Of a stretch of 8,877 nt of DNA, positions 1 through 5,954 are shown one piece after another. The position numbers and the translations under genes were made by a program. A model generated the notes under the pieces. That model did not search any database. It was not told where the DNA came from and was given only the letters and a program-made list of their open reading frames with translations. This stretch comes from Bacteroidaceae bacterium (GTDB taxonomy: Bacteria; Bacteroidota; Bacteroidia; Bacteroidales; Bacteroidaceae): positions 1 through 8,877 of the forward strand of contig JABUUA010000066.1 of NCBI GenBank assembly GCA_021443405.1, given 5' to 3'. Each line of letters starts with the position of its first letter. The first letter of the stretch is position 1.

Positions 1-498
1 GAGCGTGAGATCATCGTGGTGGACCCCATCATGGCCGACAATGGCCGTCTCTACTCGGGCATAGGGGCCGACACCGTCGACCGCTTGCGTCGCATGGTGA
101 GTCTGGCCGACATCGCACTGCCGAACTATACCGAGGCTTGCTATCTCACGGAGACGGAGTTCCACAGCGCCGGTCTGCAGGCCGGGGAGACCCGGCCGCT
201 GGTGGACCGCATGCTGGCGATGGGGGCGAAGTCCGTGCTGGTCACATCGTGCAGGGTAGGGGAGCAGCCCTGTGTCATCGGCTTCGATGCCGAGCAACAA
301 CAGTACATGCAGATTCCGTACCGCGAAGTCCCCGTGTTCTTCTCGGGCACAGGCGACATCTTCTCGGCGCGCCTCATCGCCACGTTGCTGCGTGGCCGCT
401 CGCTGCAAGCCGCCGCCGTCATCACCATGGAAAAGCTCTCGGCGCTCATCGACACCTATCAATACGAAGAAAATAAGAACGAAGGAATCCCTTACTAA
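1..498 (+). CDS. Pyridoxal/pyridoxamine kinase family protein, 3' part (5' end outside window)
   Basis: Frame 1 is open from the first base to the TAA at 496-498, giving 165 residues of a protein whose N-terminal part lies upstream. The fragment has the ribokinase-like vitamin B6 kinase pattern: VDPIMADNGRLY near its start (fragment residues 8-19), ADIALPNYTEACYLT in the middle (nucleotide-kinase family usually shows ADxxxPNxTEA), and FSGTGDIFSARL (residues 114-125), where the GTGD motif holds the anion hole and catalytic Asp. Family knowledge: PdxK/PdxY enzymes phosphorylate pyridoxal, pyridoxamine or pyridoxine with ATP in the cytosol, in the B6 salvage pathway. A complete enzyme is about 280-290 residues, so a little over half is seen. 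The exact vitamer preference cannot be read from the sequence, so no symbol is given. The stop codon overlaps the start of the next gene (TAATG), which suggests coupled translation. Confidence 0.88.
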   Translation, partial: EREIIVVDPIMADNGRLYSGIGADTVDRLRRMVSLADIALPNYTEACYLTETEFHSAGLQAGETRPLVDRMLAMGAKSVLVTSCRVGEQPCVIGFDAEQQQYMQIPYREVPVFFSGTGDIFSARLIATLLRGRSLQAAAVITMEKLSALIDTYQYEENKNEGIPY

Positions 499-1430
499 TG
501 CACGCCGTCGCCACCATAATTAAGGAATCGCTCGCAAGGACGGTGCGGACGGCCCTCTGGCTTCTGCGCATCATGATTCCCGTGTCGTTTGCCGTCCGCA
601 TCCTTCAGTACGTGGGCGTCATCGATTATGTGGCCGACTGGCTCAATCCCCTTATGCGTCTGGTGGGTCTTCCGGGCGAGTCGGCGGTGGCGTTCCTCAC
701 GGGAGCGCTCGTCGGCACCCATGCAGGACTGGCCGCAATGTTCGCCATGCCCTTCACGTTGCGCGAAGGAACCATCATGGCCGTCATGATATGTCTGTGC
801 CACGCACTGCTTGTCGAGGGCTCCGTGGTCAGAAATCTGGGGGCATCGTTCACGAAGCTCACGGTGCTTCGTCTCGTGGCGGCCTTTGCCGCGGCCTTTC
901 TTCTCAACCTTGTCATGCCCGACATGGAGGGCATGTTTGCGGGTGGCGAGGTGAAGGTCTTAGAGCAGACCGAACGCTCGTGGCCCGGTTTCTGGGATAT
1001 GATGGGCGCGGCCAGCCTCTCCCTGCTCAAGTTGACGGGCATGATGTTCGGCATCATCTTTATAATATTGATTATAAAAAATGCCGTGACCCACTATAAG
1101 TTGATGGACACACTCGCGCGTCCCCTGCAGCCCCTCATGCGCATCTATGGCCTCCCTTCCAACGCCACCTACCTGTGGATTGTGGGCAACATAGTGGGCC
1201 TGAGCTACGGGTGTGGCGTCATAAAGGACTTTGCGGATGAGTGCGAGATTGCGCCCGACGAGGTGCGGACGGTTAGTTATCACTTGGTGCTCAACCATTC
1301 GATGGTGGAGGACACCCTGCTCTTTGCCACCTTTGGCGTAAACGGTTTGTGGATCATCGGCACGCGCATGGCCATGGCCACCGCCGTCGTCTGGGCCCGA
1401 CATCTGGTAAAAAAGATGCGGACGTCCTAA
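498..1430 (+). CDS. Gate-domain (nucleoside recognition) inner-membrane protein with internal duplication
   Basis: A 310-residue, strongly hydrophobic protein with about 6-8 likely membrane segments (roughly residues 18-38, 62-84, 91-110, 117-140, 171-193, 224-242, 272-300). It resembles the nucleoside-recognition/Gate family, which includes SpmA/SpmB-like proteins and part of the concentrative nucleoside transporters. The two halves repeat one pattern. PLMRLVGLPG (51-60) followed by GALVGTHAG and CHALLVEGSVVRNLG (101-115) is echoed by PLMRIYGLPS (202-211), NIVGLSYGCG (221-230) and NHSMVEDTLLFATFG (256-270). The H-x-x-V-E motif recurs in both. The ATG at 498 shares one base with the upstream B6 kinase stop, fixing the start and suggesting an operon. 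The substrate is unknown: 'nucleoside recognition' is a family label, not a demonstrated function. A role in moving a B6 vitamer or other small molecule is only an inference from the neighbour. Confidence 0.8.
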   Translation: MHAVATIIKESLARTVRTALWLLRIMIPVSFAVRILQYVGVIDYVADWLNPLMRLVGLPGESAVAFLTGALVGTHAGLAAMFAMPFTLREGTIMAVMICLCHALLVEGSVVRNLGASFTKLTVLRLVAAFAAAFLLNLVMPDMEGMFAGGEVKVLEQTERSWPGFWDMMGAASLSLLKLTGMMFGIIFIILIIKNAVTHYKLMDTLARPLQPLMRIYGLPSNATYLWIVGNIVGLSYGCGVIKDFADECEIAPDEVRTVSYHLVLNHSMVEDTLLFATFGVNGLWIIGTRMAMATAVVWARHLVKKMRTS

Positions 1431-1502
1431 TGTCTGCGTTCACACGACCTATTGTCTGCGGCCACACAACCTATTGTCTACGGCCACACAACCTATTGTC
1501 TG
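1431..1502. repeat. 22-bp tandem direct repeat, three copies plus a 6-bp start of a fourth
   Basis: Units lie at 1431-1452, 1453-1474 and 1475-1496, each starting TGTCT and ending ACCTAT, followed by TGTCTG at 1497-1502. Units 2 and 3 differ at one base; unit 1 differs from unit 2 at three. The array begins at the base after the Gate-protein stop codon. Each junction carries an imperfect dyad (TTGTCTG...CACACAA). There are no spacers between units, so this is not a CRISPR. It may be a slippage-prone repeat or a set of protein sites; the function is not evident. Confidence 0.88.
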
Positions 1503-1508
1503 ATTCGG

Positions 1509-1687
1509 AAACCCGATTCGGTAATTAGGCTTCGCCTTGATTTCTGAGCTATGGCGCGGGCACTTCTGCGGCTTGATAAGGGAGCGATGGGGTTCCATCG
1601 TGACCGCAGAGAGACGCAGAAGGGGCAAGCCAGAGACAGAAAGCATGCGAAGAGTCCGCAGGACGGCCTAATGACCGAATCGGGTTT
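1509..1687. mobile_element. MITE-like element, 179 bp with 22-bp terminal inverted repeats
   Basis: Bases 1509-1530 (AAACCCGATTCGGTAATTAG then GC) are the reverse complement of 1666-1687 with a single mismatch, the first 14 bases being perfect. The interior (1531-1665) holds no convincing gene but has its own nested inverted repeats: CTTCTGCG/CGCAGAAG (1563-1570, 1615-1622), CGATGG/CCATCG around GGTT (1585-1600) and GTCC-GCA-GGAC (1654-1664). Short length, long terminal inverted repeats and no coding capacity fit a miniature inverted-repeat transposable element. I see no clear target-site duplication, and GATTCGG at 1502-1508 partly repeats 1515-1521, so the exact ends are uncertain. A large structured RNA or a folded intergenic repeat is the alternative. 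Confidence 0.55.
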
Positions 1688-1693
1688 AACAGC

Positions 1694-1725
1694 AAGAGGA
1701 ACCCTTTTCTCAAAGGATTCCTCTT
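1694..1725 (-). terminator. Terminator-like hairpin closing the candidate small RNA
   Basis: On the - strand this reads AAGAGGAA-T-CCTTT-GAGA-AAAGG-G-TTCCTCTT: eight pairs, a G-U pair, five pairs and a GAGA tetraloop. The 3' arm is U-rich but no separate U-run follows (next bases GCTGTT). The fold is better on the - strand than on the + strand, where C1702 faces A1717 and the loop is TCTC. It could also act weakly for transcripts arriving from the pyridoxal kinase/Gate genes. Confidence 0.5.
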
Positions 1726-1741
1726 ACAGAGCTGTAAGCTC
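1723..1741 (-). other. Alternative hairpins next to the terminator-like stem
   Basis: Two overlapping dyads share these bases. CTTACAG-AG-CTGTAAG (1723-1738) overlaps the terminator-like stem by three bases, so the two cannot both form fully. GAGCT-GTA-AGCTC (1729-1741) lies clear of it and is compatible. In the RNA this gives two exclusive folds, as in a switch, but it may simply be local symmetry. Confidence 0.4.
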
Positions 1742-1747
1742 GTTAAT

Positions 1748-1880
1748 CTTCTTACCTAATAATCACAAATCTTTTTACCTTAGACAAACTAAACATCTCA
1801 CGATGTGCTACCTTTTTGCCTTAAACAAACTAATTCTTTTTACCTTAACTAACTTAATACCTATCTTTTTGTCTTTCGAC
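1748..1880 (-). repeat. Degenerate direct repeats with TAAGGTAAAAAG core
   Basis: On the + strand the best copies start at 1771 (CTTTTTACCTTAGACAAACT), 1812 (CTTTTTGCCTTAAACAAACT) and 1836 (CTTTTTACCTTAACTAACTT), each followed by AA. Weaker versions start at 1748 (CTTCTTACCTAA) and 1865 (CTTTTTGTCTTTC). The spacing is 23, 41, 24 and 29 bases. On the - strand each copy reads A-rich, and the copy at 1771-1792 can form a small TTAG/CTAA stem before the core. They lie inside the candidate small RNA. Confidence 0.7.
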
Positions 1881-1884
1881 ATTG

Positions 1885-1892
1885 CAAAGGTA
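1885..1892 (-). promoter_or_regulatory. Bacteroidota -7 promoter element for the - strand RNA
   Basis: The - strand reads TACCTTTG followed by CAATG, a full match to the Bacteroidota TAnnTTTG element. The expected start of transcription is a few bases on, close to the 5' TGTC-GAAA-GACA hairpin. The -33 side is weak: TTTA, not TTTG, lies at 1917-1914. Confidence 0.65.
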
Positions 1893-2084
1893 AAGACATT
1901 TTGATAATAAGTGTAAATGCGTCACTAAAAAAGTGAGAAAAAAATGTTTTTTCTTGATATATGTCAATTGTACAATAAGAAAAGCAACCAGGTTTACCAA
2001 ATAAGCACATTTTGCCACCGCGGTGATGCAGGTCCGACAACAGCAAAAAATCGAAGGCTCGCCACGCGCATTTGCCCTAATATA
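1893..2084. other. AT-rich spacer between divergent promoters, with short palindromes
   Basis: No gene is seen here. The stretch separates the - strand RNA promoter from the leuS promoter. It holds TCACT-AAAAA-AGTGA (1922-1936), a GAAAAAA/TTTTTTC inverted repeat (about 1937-1953), the 10-bp palindrome ATTGTACAAT (1967-1976) and the 10-bp palindrome CACCGCGGTG (2016-2025). Any of the palindromes could be a regulator site; none matches an operator I recognise. Confidence 0.45.
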
Positions 2085-2116
2085 TTTGGTAGTTCGCGCG
2101 CGTTGTAGTATCTTTG
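2085..2116 (+). promoter_or_regulatory. leuS promoter (-33 TTTG, -7 TATCTTTG)
   Basis: TTTG at 2085-2088 and TATCTTTG at 2109-2116 are separated by 20 bases, matching the Bacteroidota housekeeping consensus. Transcription would start near 2122, leaving only about 20 bases of leader before the leuS ATG. That is too short for a T-box or a leucine leader peptide. The leader is A-rich (AATAAAAGCAGAA) with no Shine-Dalgarno site, as is normal in this phylum. Confidence 0.85.
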
Positions 2117-2143
2117 CACGCAAATCAAACAATAAAAGCAGAA

Positions 2144-5005
2144 ATGGCAAAAGAATACAATTTTCGCGACATCGAGACAAAATGGCGCCAGCGCTGGGTG
2201 CTGGACAAAACTTACCACGTGACCGAGGACGGAAGCAAGAAGAAATTCTACGTACTCAATATGTTCCCTTACCCAAGTGGTGCGGGTCTCCACGTGGGAC
2301 ATCCCCTTGGATACATCGCGTCTGACATATACGCCCGCTTCAAACGACAACAGGGATTCAACGTGCTCAACCCGATGGGTTACGACTCATACGGGCTTCC
2401 CGCCGAGCAATACGCCATACAAACGGGCCAGCATCCCGAGAAGACCACCTTCCAAAATATAGACCGCTACCGCGAGCAACTGGATAAAATCGGCTTCTGC
2501 TTCGACTGGGATCGCGAGGTTCGCACTTGTGCCCCCGGCTATTACAAGTGGACTCAGTGGGCTTTCCAGCAGATGTATGAGAGCTATTTCTGCACCACGT
2601 GCCAGAAGGCACAGCCCATCGCCAAGCTCATCGCCCACTTAGAGGCGAACGGAACTGAGGGTCTCTGCGCCGCACAGAGCGAGGAACTCAACTTCACCGC
2701 CGAGGAGTGGAAGGCCATGGATGCCAAGCAACAGAACGACGTTCTCATGAACTATCGCCTCGCTTTTCTGGGCGAAACCATGGTGAACTGGTGTCCCGAG
2801 CTGGGCACCGTGCTTGCGAACGACGAAGTAGTCGAGGGTGTGAGTGTGCGCGGAGGCTTTCCCGTGGAGCAAAAGAAGATGCGACAGTGGTGTCTTCGCG
2901 TAAGCGCCTACTCGCAGCGACTGCTCGACGGACTTGACACCATCCAGTGGAGCGAGAGCATCAAAGAGACTCAGAAGAACTGGATAGGCCGTTCCGAGGG
3001 CACAGAAGTCGAGTTCAAGATTGCCGGAACCGACGAGACGTTCACCATCTTCACCACACGTGCCGACACTATGTTCGGCGTGACCTTCATGGTGCTGGCG
3101 CCCGAAAGCGAACTGGTCGCCAAGGTGACCACGGCCGAACAAAAGCAAGCCGTGGACGAATACATAAGTTACGTGAAAGGCCGCACCGAGCGCGAACGCA
3201 TGATAGACCACAAGGTGACGGGCGTGTTCTCTGGTTCTTACGCCATCAATCCCTTTACAGGTGAGCAGAATCCTATTTGGATTAGCGAATACGTACTGGC
3301 TGGCTACGGCACCGGCGCCATTATGGCTGTGCCCGCACACGATAGTCGCGACTATGCCTTTGCCAAGCATTTCCACCTCCCCATCATACCGCTCATCGAG
3401 GGTGCCGACGTGAGCGAGGAGAGCTACGACGCCAAAGAAGGCATCGTGAGCAACTCACCCGCAGCCGGCAAGACCGCGGTGGCTTACGACGGAGAAGCAC
3501 TCGTGCTCAACGGACTGACCGTGAAGGAAGCCATACAAGCCACGAAAGTCTTCGTGAAGAAACACCACATCGGTCGCGTGAAAGTCAACTATCGTCTGCG
3601 CGACGCCATATTCAGTCGCCAGCGTTACTGGGGCGAGCCGTTCCCCGTGTACTACAAAAACGGCATTCCCCAAATGATACCCGCCGACTGTCTGCCTATC
3701 GAATTGCCGCAGGTGGAGAATTTCCTTCCCACCGCCACCGGCGAACCTCCTCTCGGTAACGCGCAGATATGGGCATGGGACGAGGTGAACCGCAAGATTG
3801 TGGACAAGGCTCTCATCGACGAGACGACCGTATTCCCCATCGAACTTTACACCATGCCCGGCTTCGCAGGCTCCAGTGCCTACTACCTGCGCTATATGGA
3901 CCCTCACAACGACGACGCCCTGCTGAGCGAAGAGGCAGCCAACTATTGGCAGAACGTTGACCTTTACGTTGGCGGCAGTGAGCACGCCACGGGCCACCTC
4001 ATCTACAGCCGATTCTGGAACAAATTCCTGTTCGACTTGGGCATCAGCAAGAAGGAAGAGCCCTTCCAGAAGCTCGTGAACCAAGGTATGATACAGGGTC
4101 GTAGCAACTTCGTTCACCGCATCCAGGGCACCAACACCTTCGTGTCACTCGGCCTGAAGGATCAGTACGACGTCACTCCCATCCACGTGGATGTGAACAT
4201 TGTCAAGAACGACGTGCTCGACGTGGAAGCCTTCAAGGCCTGGCGTCCCGAGTACGCCGACGCCGAATTCCTGCTGGAAGACGGAAAATATATCTGCGAC
4301 TGGGCCATCGAGAAGATGTCGAAGTCGATGTTCAACGTGGTGAACCCCGACATGATTGTGGAGCGTTACGGCGCCGACACCCTACGTCTCTACGAGATGT
4401 TCCTCGGTCCCGTTGAGCAGTCGAAACCGTGGGACACCAACGGCATCGACGGATGTCACCGCTTTCTCAAGAAGTTCTGGATGCTGTTCTGGGACAAAGA
4501 CGGCCAGTTGCAGGTGGATGATTCGGAGCCCACAGCCGACAACATGAAGTCGCTCCACAAGCTCATCAAGAAGGTGAGCGCCGACATCGAGGAGTTCAGT
4601 TACAATACTTCCATCCCCGCCTTCATGGTGGCCACCACCGAACTGCTGCAGCAGAAGTGCCACAGCCGCAAGGTGCTGGAGCCGATGACCGCGCTGATTG
4701 CCCCCTTCTGCCCCCACATCGCCGAGGAACTGTGGGAGGCCATGGGCCACAACACCACGGTGTGCGACGCCCAGTGGCCCGCCTTCGATGAGAAATATCT
4801 TGTGGAAAGTTCGGTGAAGATGCCCGTGCAGTTCAACGGCAAGGTGCGCTTCACCATGGAGTTCCCCGCCGATGCCTCGAAGGACGACATGGAGAAAGCC
4901 GCCCTCGCCGACGAGCAGTCGGCCAAATATCTTGCCGGCATGCAGGTGGTGAAGGTGGTGGTTGTACCCGGCCGCATCATCAACATTGTGATTAAACCCG
5001 AATAA
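2144..5005 (+). CDS. leuS: Leucine--tRNA ligase (LeuRS)
   Basis: A 953-residue class Ia synthetase that joins leucine to tRNA-Leu with ATP in the cytosol. The signature HVGH (50-53) is the HIGH motif and KMSKS is at 724-728. The CP1 editing domain shows TTRADT (304-309), whose last Thr corresponds to the residue that keeps leucine out of the editing pocket, and GTGAIMAVPAHDSRD (389-403) with the conserved Asp at 400. A Bacteroidota-style insertion (about 150-205, starting CTTC) precedes MVNWCP (213-218), and the usual CxxC zinc-knuckle pair after it is replaced by VSVRGGFPVE. The anticodon-binding and C-terminal parts are complete. ATG 2144 (MAKEYNF) is chosen because the in-frame TTG at 2114 lies inside the -7 promoter element. 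It is the first gene of a probable five-gene operon. Confidence 0.98.
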   Translation: MAKEYNFRDIETKWRQRWVLDKTYHVTEDGSKKKFYVLNMFPYPSGAGLHVGHPLGYIASDIYARFKRQQGFNVLNPMGYDSYGLPAEQYAIQTGQHPEKTTFQNIDRYREQLDKIGFCFDWDREVRTCAPGYYKWTQWAFQQMYESYFCTTCQKAQPIAKLIAHLEANGTEGLCAAQSEELNFTAEEWKAMDAKQQNDVLMNYRLAFLGETMVNWCPELGTVLANDEVVEGVSVRGGFPVEQKKMRQWCLRVSAYSQRLLDGLDTIQWSESIKETQKNWIGRSEGTEVEFKIAGTDETFTIFTTRADTMFGVTFMVLAPESELVAKVTTAEQKQAVDEYISYVKGRTERERMIDHKVTGVFSGSYAINPFTGEQNPIWISEYVLAGYGTGAIMAVPAHDSRDYAFAKHFHLPIIPLIEGADVSEESYDAKEGIVSNSPAAGKTAVAYDGEALVLNGLTVKEAIQATKVFVKKHHIGRVKVNYRLRDAIFSRQRYWGEPFPVYYKNGIPQMIPADCLPIELPQVENFLPTATGEPPLGNAQIWAWDEVNRKIVDKALIDETTVFPIELYTMPGFAGSSAYYLRYMDPHNDDALLSEEAANYWQNVDLYVGGSEHATGHLIYSRFWNKFLFDLGISKKEEPFQKLVNQGMIQGRSNFVHRIQGTNTFVSLGLKDQYDVTPIHVDVNIVKNDVLDVEAFKAWRPEYADAEFLLEDGKYICDWAIEKMSKSMFNVVNPDMIVERYGADTLRLYEMFLGPVEQSKPWDTNGIDGCHRFLKKFWMLFWDKDGQLQVDDSEPTADNMKSLHKLIKKVSADIEEFSYNTSIPAFMVATTELLQQKCHSRKVLEPMTALIAPFCPHIAEELWEAMGHNTTVCDAQWPAFDEKYLVESSVKMPVQFNGKVRFTMEFPADASKDDMEKAALADEQSAKYLAGMQVVKVVVVPGRIINIVIKPE

Positions 5006-5010
5006 ACGAC

Positions 5011-5025
5011 GACGGTCACGCCGTC
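5011..5025 (+). other. Short hairpin in the leuS-YitT gap
   Basis: GACGG-TCACG-CCGTC forms a five-pair GC-rich stem six bases after the leuS stop. No T-run follows (next bases CCCGACACTT), so it is unlikely to be a full terminator. It may partly slow transcription or protect the upstream mRNA end. Confidence 0.35.
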
Positions 5026-5048
5026 CCCCGACACTTAAACGCGCATTC

Positions 5049-5948
5049 ATGAAGCTGTTCACCAACTCAAAGGTCTGGGATTTCATCAAGGACCTCGTGA
5101 TGATTAACTTGGGTATGGCCATCTACGACGTGGGATGGGCGGCCTTCTTACTGCCCTATCACATCACCACGGGCGGCATGGCGGGTATGGCGGCCATACT
5201 GCAGTATGCCACGAACGGCAGCATTCCCATGCAATACACCATACTGTTGGTGAACGCGGTGCTGCTGGCCATCGCCTGGTGGCAACTGGGATGGAAGTTC
5301 GCCCTCAAGACGGCCTACGCCGTTTTCGCTCTCTCGTTCTATCTGGAGATTGGGCAAAACCTCATGACCGACGCGAACGGACATCTCCTCCAACTGCTTG
5401 GCGACAATCAGGACTCCATGGCCTGCATCCTGGGCGCCGTGCTCAACGGCATCGGCATCGGCATTGTCTTCCTCTCGGGAGGCAGCACGGGCGGCTGGGA
5501 CATCATCGCGGCACTGGTCAACAAGTTCCACAACATCTCCCTCGGACGCGTACTCCTCTATCTCGACTTCTTTGTGATTGCCTCCTGCTGGCCGCTTTTC
5601 CACGACTGGAGAATGGTGGTCTTCGGCTACGTCACGCTGGCCGTTTACACCTTTGCCATAGACATGGTGGTCAACAGTAGCCGTCAGGACATCCAGTTCA
5701 CCATCTATTCGTTCCATCACTACGAGATAGCGGAGAAGATTCGTGAGGCCACAGGCCACACCATGACCTACCTGATGGGCGAGAGCGGCTTTCAGCATCG
5801 CGAGATGCGCGTGCTTGTCACCATCGTACACAAGCACGAAATGGTGACTGTGCTGCGCCTCATCCACACCATCGACCCCGAGGCCTTCGTCACCCAGCAC
5901 CGCGTGGAAGGCGTTTACGGACTGGGCTTCTCACACTACAAACCCTGA
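5049..5948 (+). CDS. YitT family membrane protein (DUF161/DUF2179), divergent copy
   Basis: A 299-residue protein with five or six predicted membrane segments in residues 12-205, then a soluble C-terminal DUF2179-type domain (about 220-290). Family marks are HITTGGMAGMAAI (38-50), FLSGGSTGGWDIIAALVNK (141-159), SLGRVLLYLD (164-173) and a closing DPEAFVTQHRVEGVYGLGF. It is homologous along its whole length to the next gene. The DUF2179 core is less canonical here: GHTMTYLMGESGFQHREMR stands where the next protein has the usual RGVTVLNGEGWYSKEQRR. It also has Trp after SGGSTGG where that protein has Thr. The family sits in the cytoplasmic membrane and its substrate is not established. The gene starts 43 bases after leuS, with no terminator between, and ends six bases before its paralogue. 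The ATG at 5049 gives a short charged N-terminus ahead of the first membrane segment. Confidence 0.88.
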   Translation: MKLFTNSKVWDFIKDLVMINLGMAIYDVGWAAFLLPYHITTGGMAGMAAILQYATNGSIPMQYTILLVNAVLLAIAWWQLGWKFALKTAYAVFALSFYLEIGQNLMTDANGHLLQLLGDNQDSMACILGAVLNGIGIGIVFLSGGSTGGWDIIAALVNKFHNISLGRVLLYLDFFVIASCWPLFHDWRMVVFGYVTLAVYTFAIDMVVNSSRQDIQFTIYSFHHYEIAEKIREATGHTMTYLMGESGFQHREMRVLVTIVHKHEMVTVLRLIHTIDPEAFVTQHRVEGVYGLGFSHYKP

Positions 5949-5954
5949 CGCACT

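Larger units (their letters stand above)
1694..1882 (-). ncRNA. Candidate structured small RNA on the - strand (about 190 nt)
   Basis: Read on the - strand, this AT-rich block starts just after a TACCTTTG promoter element and ends at a strong hairpin. Three stems are capped by GNRA tetraloops only in this orientation: TGTC-GAAA-GACA (1881-1870) at the 5' end, ACATC-GTGA-GATGT (1806-1793) in the middle, and CCTTT-GAGA-AAAGG (1716-1703) in the final hairpin. In that last stem the one + strand mismatch (C1702/A1717) becomes a G-U pair on the - strand, giving 14 continuous pairs. Between them, a TAAGGTAAAAAG-like core recurs. No protein reads through it convincingly. From memory, the Bacteroidales-1 RNA motif is a Bacteroidales RNA bounded by a promoter and a terminator; this could be a member, but the match is unverified. 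Target and function are unknown. Confidence 0.62.

Noticed and set aside
1431..1502. CRISPR array
   Set aside because: The 22-bp units follow each other directly without spacers, and no cas gene is in the window.
1694..1882. 6S RNA
   Set aside because: The length is about right, but the 5' and 3' ends are not complementary and the fold is a row of separate hairpins, not one long rod with a central bubble.
1551..1904. A 117-codon open frame on the + strand in the intergenic region
   Set aside because: It runs from the MITE-like element into the AT-rich RNA block, its composition changes midway, and it resembles no protein.
2114..2143. In-frame TTG start that would add ten residues to LeuRS
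   Set aside because: The TTG is the end of the TATCTTTG promoter element, so it would not be in the mRNA; the ATG at 2144 starts a normal MAKEYNF N-terminus.
2117..2143. Leucine leader peptide or T-box before leuS
   Set aside because: The predicted transcript has only about 20 bases before the ATG, with no leucine-rich frame and no room for such a structure.
5011..5025. Terminator ending the leuS transcript
   Set aside because: The stem has only five pairs and no following T-run, and the next gene has no promoter of its own that I can see.
4382..5122. A 246-codon open frame on the - strand over the end of leuS
   Set aside because: It is the complement of the leuS coding frame with repetitive His, Leu and Val content and no known motif.
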